Source: Tenrec ecaudatus (taxonomy: Eukaryota; Chordata; Mammalia; Afrosoricida; Tenrecidae). Taken from it: DNA of 64,000 bases. The stretch spans positions 122,189,731-122,253,730 of the forward strand of contig NC_134535.1 in assembly GCF_050624435.1 (NCBI RefSeq), in the 5' to 3' direction. The notes under the pieces were generated by a model. The model searched no databases. It saw only the letters and a program-made list of their open reading frames with translations, and had not been told where the DNA came from. This document shows, in pieces, positions 23,056 through 33,779 of the stretch. The position numbers and the translations under genes are program-made. How positions within the stretch are numbered: the stretch's first letter is position 1; each line of letters begins with the position of its first letter.

Positions 23056-23672
23056 TGTGTTGGACAAGGTTCTCTAGAGAGACAAAACCAGATTGCTAGT
23101 AATTATATATATATGTATATATTTATATATAACATGTATATATATATTATATATTTATATATATCACAAGAAATGAACTGTTAAATTATATACAGATAGA
23201 TCGATATATAATATAAGAGATGAACAATTAAATTATAAAGCAGTACAAATGGCTCACTGCAACTTCTGTGAGAGAGTTGTGAGACACTGGCAGTCCTTTA
23301 AGTCTTAAGGGCCGTCAGTCTGTTCTCTGTAGAGAGAGCTAGGCTATATTTACACAGGCAACAAACAGCAAGGCAGGTCACCAACTGTCAGCCAGGTCAC
23401 CAACCATCTGTCCCCAGCTCCAAAGATGTACATTTCAATCATGCAGACTTAAAGGAACCTCAACTTACAGCGACACAGTCCACAGGCTAGGCGTCCCACA
23501 GATAGTGTAGCCTGTAAATTGAGGCACAGAACAAGCAAGGCAGCCGCACACTGTTTTGATGATCAAAGGGCAAAAGACAAGAAAGGCGAGGCTCACCAAG
23601 CCATTCATCTCTCTGTCCTTCCATTAATTCCACATGTGTTTATCAGCCAGGCTAGCACAATAAACTATCTCA
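23056..23672 (-). repeat. 3' LTR of the ERV-L provirus
   Basis: On the minus strand it begins TGAGATAGTTTATTGTGC right after a purine tract and ends CCAACACA. It contains an AT microsatellite (about 23103-23165), which has expanded within it. It is homologous to the solo LTRs at 19909-20504 and 63171-63661. Confidence 0.85.
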
Positions 23673-24029
23673 ATCCACCCCTTGACAACCTGGCACCTGT
23701 ACACAATTCTTTAGCCATATATAATTACATAATTTCTGGACATTGATGAAATCACACTTATACTTGTCAATCATCTATCATATATATAAATGAAAACACA
23801 CTGATTCCAATTGTAGCTGATATATTATACCTGAACAAAGGAAAGATATGCAATAAGCACATAAAAAGAAAATACACTGACAATTACAAACCTCGCTTTT
23901 GCAATTGATCACATGGTTGTAATTGATAGGTAGAACTACCTTCTACTACTATCCACTCTGTATTACCTTTGTGCTCCGAAAGCACCTCAGCTGGCTATGG
24001 TTTTTTGCCTGGTGAGGTGACCCAGACCT

Positions 24030-24430
24030 TCATTCCTGAGGGGTATTGGGTTGCTGTAATTTACCATTTATTTTAATCACAGGGCATGGTAGCACTGAGC
24101 GTTGGCCTATGAGAGCTCCTGGATTACAGACATATTCTTCTTTACCTCCATTATGTAACACCAGTCTAATTTCTCCTTTGTAATCAGGATCGATCATACC
24201 ACTTAGTACAGTGACACCTTTCTTGGCCTGATGATCCAAAGGCATGAGAAGCCCAAAGTGCCCAGGGGGCATTCTCAGGTGCCAGTTCAGTGCTGCGTTT
24301 CCAGGTGGGAGAGTTCCTTACTTTGGAACCAGGATCTCCAGGCCTGAGGAACACAAGGTTGCTGGGACAGGAAGCAAAAATACTGCAAGTGGATCACTAG
24401 GAGTTATTGTGAATGGTGCCACTCCAGCTT
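24030..24430 (-). pseudogene. ERV-L dUTPase-like domain
   Basis: The C-terminal part of ERV-L pol is dUTP pyrophosphatase, which in active relatives removes dUTP during reverse transcription. Visible features are the upstream strand 'GLEILVPK', then PPGHFGLL, and the conserved motif GMIDPDYKGEIRLVL (the motif 3-type G-x-I-D-x-D-Y-x-G-E-I), followed by a glycine-rich loop. The 3' end continues to Q-Q-P-N-T-P-Q-E. The frame is divided from the integrase frame by a shift near 24272-24318. The catalytic motif itself is preserved, but the gene is not functional as a unit. Confidence 0.85.
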
Positions 24431-25264
24431 CGCCCCCTTGGTTCCTGGACCCATTAATTCTGGCTACTAGAGACACAGCACCATATATTAGCTGCTGGTT
24501 TAGAGCGTATACAACTTCTTGGAGAATATTTCCCCAAGCCACAAATTGTTGCCACCTAGTTGGCACCGTAATTGTGTTTAGGAGACCATTCCATTGTTCT
24601 ATCAAGCCAGCAGCTTCAGGATGATTAGGAACATGATACGATCAGTGGATTCCATGGGTATGGGCCCATTGCTGCACTGCATTTGCTGTGAAGTGAGTTC
24701 CTTGATCTGAAGCAATGCTATGTGGGATGCCATGCCGGTGGATGAGGCATTCTGTAAGTCCATGAATAGTAAGTTTGGCAGAAGCATCACACGCAGGGAA
24801 GGCAAATCCATATCCAGAGTAGGTGTCTATTCCAGTAAGAACAAAACGCTGTCCCCTCCATGATGGAAGTCGTCCTATGTAATCAACCTGCCACCAAGTT
24901 GCTGGTTGATCTCCCCATGGAATGGTCCTATATTTTGGACTTAATGTTGGTTTCTGCTGCTGGCAAATGGGACATTCAGCAGTGGCAGTGGCAAGTCAGC
25001 CTTGGTGAGTGGAAGTCCATGTGCCTGTGCCCAAGCATAACCTCGATCCCTGCCACCATGTCCACTTTGTTCATGTGCCCATTGGGTGATAACAGGAGTG
25101 GCAGAGGAAAGACAACCAGTCTCCACAGTGTGTGTCCTCTTTTCCACTTCATTATTAAAGTCCTCCTCTTCAGAGATAATCCTTTGGTGAACATTCACGT
25201 GAAATACAATTATCTTTACTTTCTTGGCCCATTCAGGAGGTCTATCCACATACCTCTTCCCCAC
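24318..25264 (-). pseudogene. ERV-L integrase remnant
   Basis: This is the integrase that would join viral DNA to the host genome. The N-terminal zinc-binding part shows W-A-H-E-Q-S-G-H-G-G and a following region where the paired cysteines belong (about 24950-25090). The core follows, with an ASDQGTHF-like second-Asp block about 24690-24720 and the glutamate block near 24570-24600 (IEQWNGLL). The C-terminal part reads toward VARINGSRNQG. At least three frame changes split it, so the catalytic triad positions sit in different frames. Assignment rests on motif order and on the dUTPase after it. Confidence 0.85.
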
Positions 25265-25299
25265 ACCTCCTTGTCACCAATTTTCCAATCATGGTCCTT

Positions 25300-25970
25300 C
25301 CCATTCCCTGACCAAGCCATTAGCCACAGCCAATGAATCAGTATAGTCTCATTTCTGGCCATTTTTCCTTATATGCAAACTGAACGGCCAGGTTCACTGC
25401 TCAAAGTTCTGCCCATTGGGAAGATTTCCCTTCACCACTGTCCTTTAGGGAGATCCCAGAATGGGGCTGTAGTGCTGCTCCTGTTCAGTTGCAAGTGGCA
25501 CCTGCATGTCATGCAGAGCCATCCGTAAACCAAGCATGACTTTTTTGGTCTTCAGTTAAAGTATGGTAAGCAACTCCCCAGGAGGCCATAGGTGCAGACT
25601 GAGAGAAGGAAGGCAATATGACAGAAGTGGAGACTGGGCATTTGGGCTACTTCTTCATGCAGCTTGTCCCTTCAGGTCCTGCTTTGGCCCCATCTCGTAT
25701 ACACCACTTGCATTTAACAATGGAGTGTTGCTGCGAATGTCCAACTTTATGATTCCATGGGTCAGACAATACCCAGTTCATGATAGGTAGTTCAGGCCTC
25801 ATGGTGACCTGGTGGCCCATGGTGAGGCATTGGGTCTCCATTAAGGCCCAGTAACAGGCCAACAGCTGTTTTTCAAAGGGGGAGTAATTGTTTTCAGAGG
25901 ATGGCAGGACTTTACTCTAAAATCCCAACGGTCTATGGTATGATTCACCAATAGGAGTATGCCAAAGACA
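25300..25970 (-). pseudogene. ERV-L RNase H region, heavily decayed
   Basis: Between RT and integrase, minus-strand fragments include the RNase H-type YTDSLAVANGL block (near 25320-25355). Frames open only for short distances. Position in pol and this block support the call, and little else remains. Confidence 0.7.
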
Positions 25971-26917
25971 CTACACTGCATCTTTATCTACAACTGACAC
26001 CTCTAGCACCATTGGGTCAGCTGGATCATATGGTCCCAGTGGCAAAGCAGCTTGCATGGCAGCCTGAACCTGTTGAAGAGCCATTTCTTGTTCTGGGTCC
26101 CACTCAAAATTGGAGGCTTTTCGTGTCACTTGATAAATAAGTTGAAGTAGAACAACCAAGTGAGGGATATGTGGCCTCCAAAATCCAAAGAGGCCCACTA
26201 GGCGTTGTGGCTCTTTTTCAGTCGTTGAGGGCTCTAAATGCAATAGCTTATCTTTCACTTTAGGAGGAATATCTCGACATGCCCCACACCACTGGATCTT
26301 TAGAAATTTTACTGATGTGGAGGGTACCTGAATCTTCACTGGTTTAATTTCCCAATTCTTTGTACGCAGATATTGTACCAATGAATCTAGTCTTTGATAC
26401 ATCCTCCTTAGTGGGTCCAATCAGCATAATGTCATCAATATAATGGACCTGTGTGACATTTTGTGGAATAGACAGGTGGTCAAGTTCCCTAAATTATGGC
26501 ACAGGGTGGAAGAGTTGATGTACCCCTTGGGGAGAGTTTTGAAAGTATATTTTTGGTGGTCCTTTGAGACTGGTATTAAGCAGAAGGCATTAGCCAGATC
26601 AATAGTTGCGTACCAAGTACCAGGAGAGATTTGCTCAAGCAATGTATCACACCTGGAACGGCACCTGCAATTGGAGTCACCAACTGGTTAAGTTTACGAT
26701 AATCCACTGTCATCGTGCAGGATCCATCTGTCATCTTTACAGGCCAAATAGGTGAGTTAAATGGGGATGTAGTAGGAATCACCACCCCTGCATCTTTCAA
26801 GTCTTTGATGGTGGCACTGATCTCTGCAATCCCTCCAGGAATGCGGTACTGCTTTTGGTTTACTGTTTTCCTAGGCAACGGCACTTCTAATGGTGTTCGC
26901 TTGGCCTTTTCTACCAT
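25971..26917 (-). pseudogene. ERV-L reverse transcriptase, frameshifted
   Basis: RNA-dependent DNA polymerase part of pol. In order there are: a start region with P-R-K-x-V-N-Q-K-Q-Y-R-I-P, then DYRKLNQLV, the ATIDLANAF block with the first catalytic Asp (about 26590), TFKTLPKGY, the YIDD catalytic box (26431-26442, intact), and the thumb/connection segment with VKFLKIQWCG and a following P-P-x-x-K-D-K-L run. The reading frame changes at least twice (between 26576 and 26642, and near 26440), so no single protein can be made. It is the best preserved part of the provirus. Confidence 0.9.
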
Positions 26918-27045
26918 GATAGCCCTTATTCCACATGTCAGGGATCCAATATGGGGGATCAGTCAGTTACTAATTATGTCTATTCAATGATGCATTCTGG
27001 AACTGGGGAAATAACCACAGGATGGGGCTAGGGGCCCACTGGGGC

Positions 27046-27297
27046 TCAGGATAAAACTCCATTGATAACTTGACCCCCATAAGCCCCTACTATGACTGGT
27101 GGGCCTTCGAAACAATTTGGGTCTCCTGGAATTAGTGTCAGTTCTGAGCCAGTGTCCAGTAAGCCCCGAAAATTTTGAGTATTACCTTTCCCCCAATGAA
27201 CAGTCACTCTTGTGAAAGGCCGCCGGTCCCTTTGGGGAAGGCTAGAAGAAAGACTAACAGTACAGACCTTTGGTGATGCAGCAGGGTCCTCCTTCAA
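27046..27297 (-). pseudogene. ERV-L protease
   Basis: This is a retroviral aspartic protease. The active-site DTGS is intact in LLDTGSELTLIPG (about 27120-27160), followed by a glycine-rich flap-like GAYGGQVING. It is read minus strand, between the gag end and RT. It ends at an in-frame stop before RT. The sister copy at 52150-52420 carries DTSS instead. Confidence 0.88.
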
Positions 27298-27299
27298 GG

Positions 27300-27925
27300 G
27301 GACCCGGCCTCCCCCTCATTCAAGGGGTTGTAGCTCTGTAAACTGGTTCAGTTCTGGGAATTGATTGAGCGATTGTGACTGTCTATTCTGCTGTTCACCT
27401 GATCTACCATTCTTTTGCCTGTACAGATCACGTAAATATTTAGTAGGCTTCCCATCTATTTCATTCCTAGGGACACCGTGGCTAAGCAGCCAATGTCATC
27501 ATTCCACACAAGACAGGTTGCTTTGATTACTATTGAAACCTTGCTGTCTATTATAACCACGCCCACCCTGTCTCTGTTGATTCAGTGCTGACACCTGCCC
27601 TCTACCATCACGGGAACCAATCAGCCTCATTGTGGGCAAATGCCAGAGTTCGCTTAGGGCAGTGCCCACTGTTAATTCTGGTGCACATAAAATAGCAATT
27701 ACAGGAGTCTCAAGAGATAATCTGTCACACTTCACAAACTTGTTCCTTATGGTTGTGGTAAAGGATATGTCCTCAGGACACCCCCATTTTGGGTCTATGG
27801 GAATATTCTGATAGGTCCATTCTAAAATACCAATTTCTGTAAGCTTTTGGGTGCCTTCCTCTACAATGTACCAATGCAGGTCTGGTACTTCAAGTTGGTC
27901 TAATATAGGCTATCTAACTAACTCA
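27300..27925 (-). pseudogene. ERV-L gag, 3' part only, fused to an LTR stub
   Basis: The minus strand from 27905 corresponds to the late gag of the sister copy (51530-52070): the K-C-D-R-L-S-L-x-T-P-V-I-A-I-L run, then GSRDGRGQVSALNQQRQGG and an asparagine/glutamine-rich end. Everything upstream in gag is missing. At 27914-27925 only TGAGTTAGTTAG of the 5' LTR remains before the target duplication. Confidence 0.8.
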
Positions 27926-28674
27926 CCCACCCAGAGCTTTGGAGTACTCAGGAACCAATGGTCTTTGTCAGAAGCTAGAAAAAATCTGGAGCCATGAAGA
28001 AAACTCCTCTCTGGGACTGAAAGTTAAAGGGAGCCTGTGGGCAAGCTGAGATGCTTGCTAGGTGACCACCTGGATCTACATTTTTAGTGGAAGTTGGAGA
28101 CATGCAGCAATAAAGAGATGGGTTGAGTTTGGCCACGGACACCTGTGATCTTGGTTTACAGGAAAAAGAGAAGATGAGAGCGGGTTGACCGGTCTAAAGT
28201 CATTGATCTAGCACAAGGGGGCTGGGCTTGTTGAGTACTGGCAAGATCCATGGTCTAAAGGCAAGGCGACCAAGGGGCACCCTGGGGAGGCTGCACGAGG
28301 AAGCCTGCATTGAGTTGACTAGAACCCAACCAGATGAAGAGAACTTTGAACTTGTGAACTGGTGCATATTGTTGCTGACTTTATGAGTGAACTATCCGGA
28401 TTTGACTTTGCTTATGGATGTCAGACTTCACAAGGTTCCAACTGGAATGAAGATTCTTCATGTCGAAAAATATTATTGTTTCCTCAGAGTACTGGGTTGA
28501 TGTAAGTGGACAGTATAAAAATTGGATATGCAAAATTGGGGGATAAAGGCATGAAGTGGTTGTCTTACAAACTTTCATAGGTGAGGGAATGTATTCACAG
28601 GATTATAGGATTAAGTTGTAGGTGTTACTTAATTGCAATTGTGAGGCTAAATAATTATGTACAGGTGCCAAGTT

Positions 28675-28716
28675 GGCGGCGGGGGTGGGGCTGGGTGCGT
28701 GGGGCTGGGCAGGGGG
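28675..28716 (+). other. G-rich polypurine-tract region before the 3' LTR
   Basis: Six G-runs (ggcgggggtggggctgggtg..ggggctgggcaggggg) directly precede the LTR start TGAGATATTT. The relatives have a short AAGGGGTGG(A/C)T at this place. The spacing fits a G-quadruplex-forming sequence. Confidence 0.7.
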
Positions 28717-29237
28717 TGAGATATTTAAAGTTTATTGTGCCAACCTGGCCAATAAACACATGTGGGGTTAGTTGAAGAGCAGAGAGCTAAATGGCTCAGT
28801 GAACCTCGCCTTTCTAGTCCTCAGGTTCTCTTATTTTGTGATGGTTGGACCAGGGTGCAGCTGCCTTAGCCAGTTCCCTGCTTCGTCTGGAAAGGCTCAC
28901 TTCCTGCAAGACATCCCCAAGGAGAAGCCACATGGACCTACCCAGATGCAGCCCTTGGTGCTGGAGCAGCTGGGTGGAGACCCCTGCCAGTCCTGAGATG
29001 CTTACGTTTTCACTGATTCAGCTTTCCTCCTGCAGTCAGCATCACTGTCTCTGTTTTGTGAGATGGAGGAAGACTTTGTGGATTGGTGTCGGACATATGG
29101 GTTAATGTTGGACTGTGGGCTTGGGAAGCACTGGGTTTGGATGTTTTCTTGATGGGCACTTACCCTTTATATAAAACTCTCTCTTATTCAGATGAGTGTC
29201 TGTCGATTGGTTTCTCTAATGTACCCAGACTAACACA

Positions 29238-30430
29238 CTTACACTCTCAAAATAGTAATGCTGCTATTCTGTCCTATTGCAAGACCTCCTTAACAGTGTC
29301 TGTTCTAGCTGAGCCACTTTGCTCTATCCCCTGGTCTTCATGCCATAGCCTCTGCTTCCTCTGGGACCCTGCCACTTTGGACAGATATCTCTATCATGCT
29401 GCACTAGTGGTTGTTCTTCCATGAGGATCCTGGAATCTTCATCTCTGCATCTGAGGCAGTTCTTATACACAGAACAATGGCTTTGATGGAGGTGTTTTTG
29501 TCTTTCTGCAGACTGTATGCCCAATGAATCAAAAGGTGATGATTTGGTCCACCCCCTCTAATAAAGTTGAGACTCTAAATATATGCCACCTAAATCCTAT
29601 TCATTAGCATCGCAGAGATCACCCTTTAAAATGGAATGCTAACCAAAGGCATAGAATCAAAAATTCAAAATACATCATATAAAGGATTAAGGATAGAAAG
29701 GCTGTATTAACTGATTACATCTCAAAATGGAAAACTACAATTAAAATTCAACGGGGCTGCTAATATTCTAGATTTTAAGATATGAAAATATTTACAACCT
29801 CTTCATGAAAAACATCATGATCCACTGAGATGCTTGATGAGGGTCAAGGGCTTACAGAATGGGCAGCAAGAGAAAGTGATTATAAATACTAAGTAAATCA
29901 ACATAAGTTACAGAAATAATGGTTATTAGTTGTTATGAGTACATTTTATATTTTGCTGTGTTAAAAAGGTTTGTAAATCTAGAAATATTACAAATGTCAT
30001 TATTTTCCTTTCTTATCCTATTATGATCACTAAGCATAAGATATATGAACTCTAGACTCTCTGGGAATAGTTTTGTTTCACTTTTTATTTATTCTGCTGT
30101 CGGGTGTTCTAGTAAATACTTCCATTAGAATCAGTAGGAAACTACTCCTCTCTTCTTATAACTCACTGAAAATAACAGATTTGATGTCACAATTCAAAGG
30201 CCTTTTCACTAGGCATTAAATAATTTTTTGTATACTTCATAAGACTCTAGGTGGTGACACTATTATATTTAGTCACAGTCAACATAATACATACACTCAC
30301 ATACTCAAACCTACTTAAATATACACACTAAAGCAAATTAAAAGTTATCACTATGAGGATTCTCATTCATCCATGAATTTATCACAAAAAAAACACATTT
30401 TTTTAATATGTGTCTGAGATTAGTGTAAAT
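29238..30430. other. Intergenic, no gene recognised
   Basis: 29238-29640 is moderately GC-rich and repeat-like, but I could not name the family. The remainder is AT-rich without exons. No support for a host gene is seen. Confidence 0.4.
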
Positions 30431-30439
30431 GCAGACTGG

Positions 30440-31020
30440 TTCTCTCCGTGTAAATTGTCTTAATTTCATTAAGTTCCCTCAGAAATAGTCTGATTGAAAT
30501 GGTGTCTTATGAGGGATTGGCAGGGTTAACGATAATTAAGGCACAAGGCCCTAAGGTACAGTAAATGCTTTAGAAAATTCGAGAGGTGTAATATTTTTGC
30601 AGTTTCTCCAAAGACATAAAATGATGAAGAGAACGTTTCAGAAAGAAGTTTTAGAAAGTTACATTAGTGAAAAGACATCCCGGAGATTGACATCCGTAGA
30701 CTTTATTTTTCAAGTATTGAGATGGCGCCTATCCTTCTTTGAGAGCAGCAGCTGTTGTAGAAGACACTTCCCAACTTGCCACATTAGACTTTTTTTTAGT
30801 GGCCAGAAATGAAAGAAATACATTTAAAGAAATATGATTTGTCAAACAGGAAATGTCAAAACCCCTATCTCAATGCTGTGTAAACCAAAGAGCATATCAG
30901 TCTTTAAGGAAGGCTTGTTAGAAGTTAACACTGTATTCAGAACTAGATAGATTTAAGAGGAGGAGATATGGAGAAACAATGGGTTCATATTTTGGTATTT
31001 TTATTTAATAACAATTCTGT
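30440..31020 (+). repeat. Unnamed repeat block, copy A
   Basis: The block aligns collinearly with the reverse complement of 62900-64000 (minus the LTR in it). Shared landmarks are 'ctgattgaaatggtgtctt', 'taaatgctttagaaaattc', 'agtttctc', 'aagaagtttta' and 'acaatgggttcatat'. A third, more diverged copy is at 44940-45090. I do not recognise the family. It may be an old DNA transposon or a segmental duplicate. Confidence 0.65.
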
Positions 31021-32183
31021 TGTTTTGCAGCAATACTTCTTTTTCCCAACAGGTTTATTGGCAACTAACTTATATATTGTAGAATTCAATAGTGCAATCA
31101 TTCAATCATATCAAGGAGAAGAGTGTAATCATTACCACATCAATTTTAGAATTTAAATCACATTTAAAATGAGTTGTACAATCACTTCTGTTGCTCCCTT
31201 CCCCCTCCATCCTTCATTATTTACTCCTGAAATCCCTTTTCCCTCATCACCCACCCCGCAAAACCCTCATCCCATATTAACCCCGTTATCAGCTATAATC
31301 ACTATGCATTCACTCTTACAGTCCTTCTCAAACTGGAAAACTCAACAAAAACAATCAAAACAAAATGGAAATGAGGTGGTAAAGGTAAAATAATAATAAT
31401 ATAAAGACAAAAATACAAACAATGCATAAAAAGAAAAGACCCCCACAACATTAAAAGAGCTAGGGAATAAAATTCTGTCATGGAAAGAGTAAGAGATACT
31501 GCAGCCAAAACAAATTCATGTCAGGTATATAGGGAGGTCAACTGGCCAAGTATTGAGTGTGAGGCAGCACAATCAACATTGAATTGGTCTTTGTGAGATA
31601 GTTTGAGATGCTTGCCTGTGCCTCAAGCGGATTTGCCACAGGCTTAATCTGATCCTATGCAGATGAGTTTGGGCTCACTTTGTCCTACACAGCCTTCTAC
31701 AAATTGGGTGTTAGCAATTTTAGCTCTGATTGTTTTCCCTTCCCCATATTCAAATGTTGTTATTACCTTGTTTGGATAAAACAAGTTGGTGTAGTTCTTC
31801 AGTGTGGACTTAGTTGACTCCACATTTGATAGCCACTTGTTAGAATACAAGCCATTAAGACCTCAGATGCTCTTCCCATTGATAGCTGGACATCATCGGC
31901 TTTCTTCTCCACACTCTTCTGTAGCACCCTTACCTACAGTGATCATTTCATGAAAGTGAGTAGGTAGCAGGACCATGTAATCAAAACTAACCATTCTTGA
32001 ATTGGGGCTAGAGTTAGGTGGGAGTCCAGACTCCATCTGCTTGCCCTTGAGATTTGAATGTATCAGGTTTATTTTGTCAGTTATACTATGAAAAAGTCAA
32101 AACCCTGTAAGACCAATTGCATCAATTGCAGCCATAAGCCAACCAGAAATAAAACAAAACACACACACATGGTGTGTGTGTGT

Positions 32184-32250
<67 letters not shown>

Positions 32251-32600
32251 ACGAGCAGGAAAGCAAAAAACCGACATAAACAAAGAAATACAGCATTATC
32301 AATTACTCCCCGGGGATATGAGTCAATTGCACTGTTCTCATCATCAATTTTCCAGTGATCCAGCACTCCAGACACTGTATGAGGAGTCTATGAAAGTATA
32401 GTTCCACCGTGAGCCTTAACCCACAAGTTTTTGTCCTAAATAGTTCGATCTCACATTATATCGGGCTCTGTTGACACTAATAAATATGGGGATTGATGCC
32501 AGGGGGAACTTCTGGGATCAATTCTTCCAAGTGCAGATCCCTGCTCAGTGGTACCTGTCATACTACTGCAAGTAGGTATTGAGATAGTATATGCCTGGTG
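30995..32600 (-). repeat. LINE-1 3'UTR, minus strand
   Basis: It starts with the inverted 3' end ('aggtttattggcaactaac..caattcaatagtgcaatc'), then the '..gatagctggacatcatcggctttcttctcc' module. After the AG microsatellite it has a stretch (32530-32560) whose complement matches 58963-58990 ('gagcagggatctgcacttggaagaattgatcc'). Confidence 0.7.
32184..32248. repeat. (GA)n microsatellite
   Basis: About 32 uninterrupted GA units preceded by a short (TG)n. The pure purine strand could adopt triplex structure. Confidence 0.97.
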
Positions 32601-33179
32601 ATCCTGAGTCCCCTTCCATTCTGTATTTTTGGTTTGTAATGTTTTCCTGTCTTTTTTGTTGCTGTGTATTTTAGAGTGTGTCTCAGAGGTGTTATGTCAA
32701 TGGAAGTCACCCTCTTGAAGTTGTGTTCTATGCTTCCATTTTTCAGTACATGAACCCCAGGATTAAAGAACCTATAGGGGCAGCAATTAGAATAGGGGGA
32801 TTGAGGGGATGGGGGAATGGTCATGGTGAGGGTAGGGGAGGGTGGGGGAGGGGGTAAAAGATGATGACGTCCTGGAGTCCTTGTAGATAAAGAATGTTTA
32901 GAACATGATTGTGACAGCAATTGTGGAATCGACTGGATACAATTGAAATGTGAGTTGATACTGAATATGTATTAAATCTCAACTAATAAAAAAAAGAAAT
33001 AGGAAGCAGAAGGCATTCTAGTTCTCCTGCAGTCCTAACATAAGAGAGAAAGTGATATAACATTTCAAGGTTTGAGATAACCCTCTATCTGGACATTTTG
33101 CCGGAATGGACCTTATGTAAGAGCCTGGCTGACCCCACATTCTCATAAGAGGTTTATAGGGCTGACCTTATAAGGTCAG

Positions 33180-33310
33180 CATTTGGGTTCCCTGCCTTTC
33201 TCCTGTCTTCCAGTAGCTCCAGGTGTCCCCTGGCTTGTACCCCAGTGTCACAGGGTTCCCTTCCTGTTTCTCTTTTTCTTTGTTCTCATTCTTTAAACTT
33301 CTCTCATTTG
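33180..33310 (-). repeat. MaLR (MLT1-type) LTR fragment
   Basis: Its reverse complement ('ctgtgacactggggtacaagccaggggacacctggagctactggaag') matches 56180-56230 nearly base for base. The layout agrees with the MLT1 LTR consensus region '..gccaccagaagctggaagaggcaagg'. Confidence 0.6.
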
Positions 33311-33779
33311 GAATTAGGAATGCCCTATTCCGGTACAATTGATTGCATATTAACTTAATTGGTAACACCATTAAAGATTCTATATCCAAATAAAGGTGCA
33401 TTCACAGTGCTAGTGCTTAGAGAGAGTGAACATTTGTTGGCAGAGAAACTTCAATTCACAACAAAAGTGAAAGAAACTAGTCACAAAAACTGCCTATCAT
33501 ATCATTGCATTTCCAGTTACAGGCAAATACAAACAGAAAGTATGTTAGTGTTTGCCAAGGATGAGGGCAGGTGGAAATGAAGATTGATATTAATGGCTAC
33601 AGAATTTCTTCTTAGGGTGACAAAGTTGCAAAAGTTAGACAGCGGTGATGATGACAAACTAGAAATAGACTAAAACTGACTGAATTATGTGCTATAAGTG
33701 GTTAAATTATATGCCATGTAGATTATTTCTTAAAAACCTGTTTAATAATAGTTCTGTTGAGATTTTTTGAGAGATTTAA

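Larger units (their letters stand above)
23056..27925 (-). mobile_element. ERV-L provirus, minus strand, with 5-bp TSD
   Basis: The element runs TGTGTTGG..TAACTCA and is flanked by CCCAC (23051-23055 and 27926-27930), a 5-bp duplication typical of ERV-L. From high to low coordinates it shows a 12-bp LTR stub, late gag, protease, RT, RNase H, integrase, dUTPase, a polypurine tract (AAGGGGTGGAT next to 23672) and a complete 3' LTR. A dUTPase after integrase is the hallmark of ERV-L. The 5' LTR, leader and most of gag are deleted. All frames are broken by shifts or stops, so it is an inactive fossil. Confidence 0.92.
22568..29237 (+). mobile_element. MaLR/ERV-L-like element split by a nested ERV-L provirus
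   Basis: The outer element has four parts: a 5'-truncated 5' LTR (about 22568-22797, ending gctaacata), a leader (22798-23050), the 3' internal part (27931-28716) and a 3' LTR (28717-29237). Its leader starts TATAGTACCAAGAGTGG, the primer-binding-site position (compare TTGGCACCAGGAGTG at 50464). Continuity is shown by the uninterrupted relative at 34881-36912. There, sequence equivalent to 23030-23050 is followed directly by sequence equivalent to 27931 onward. No coding capacity is seen in its internal part. Confidence 0.85.

Noticed and set aside
24860..25336. 158-codon + strand ORF
   Set aside because: It is the shadow of the minus-strand integrase remnant.
32058..32401. Glu/Arg-repeat ORFs
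   Set aside because: They are translations of the (GA)n microsatellite.
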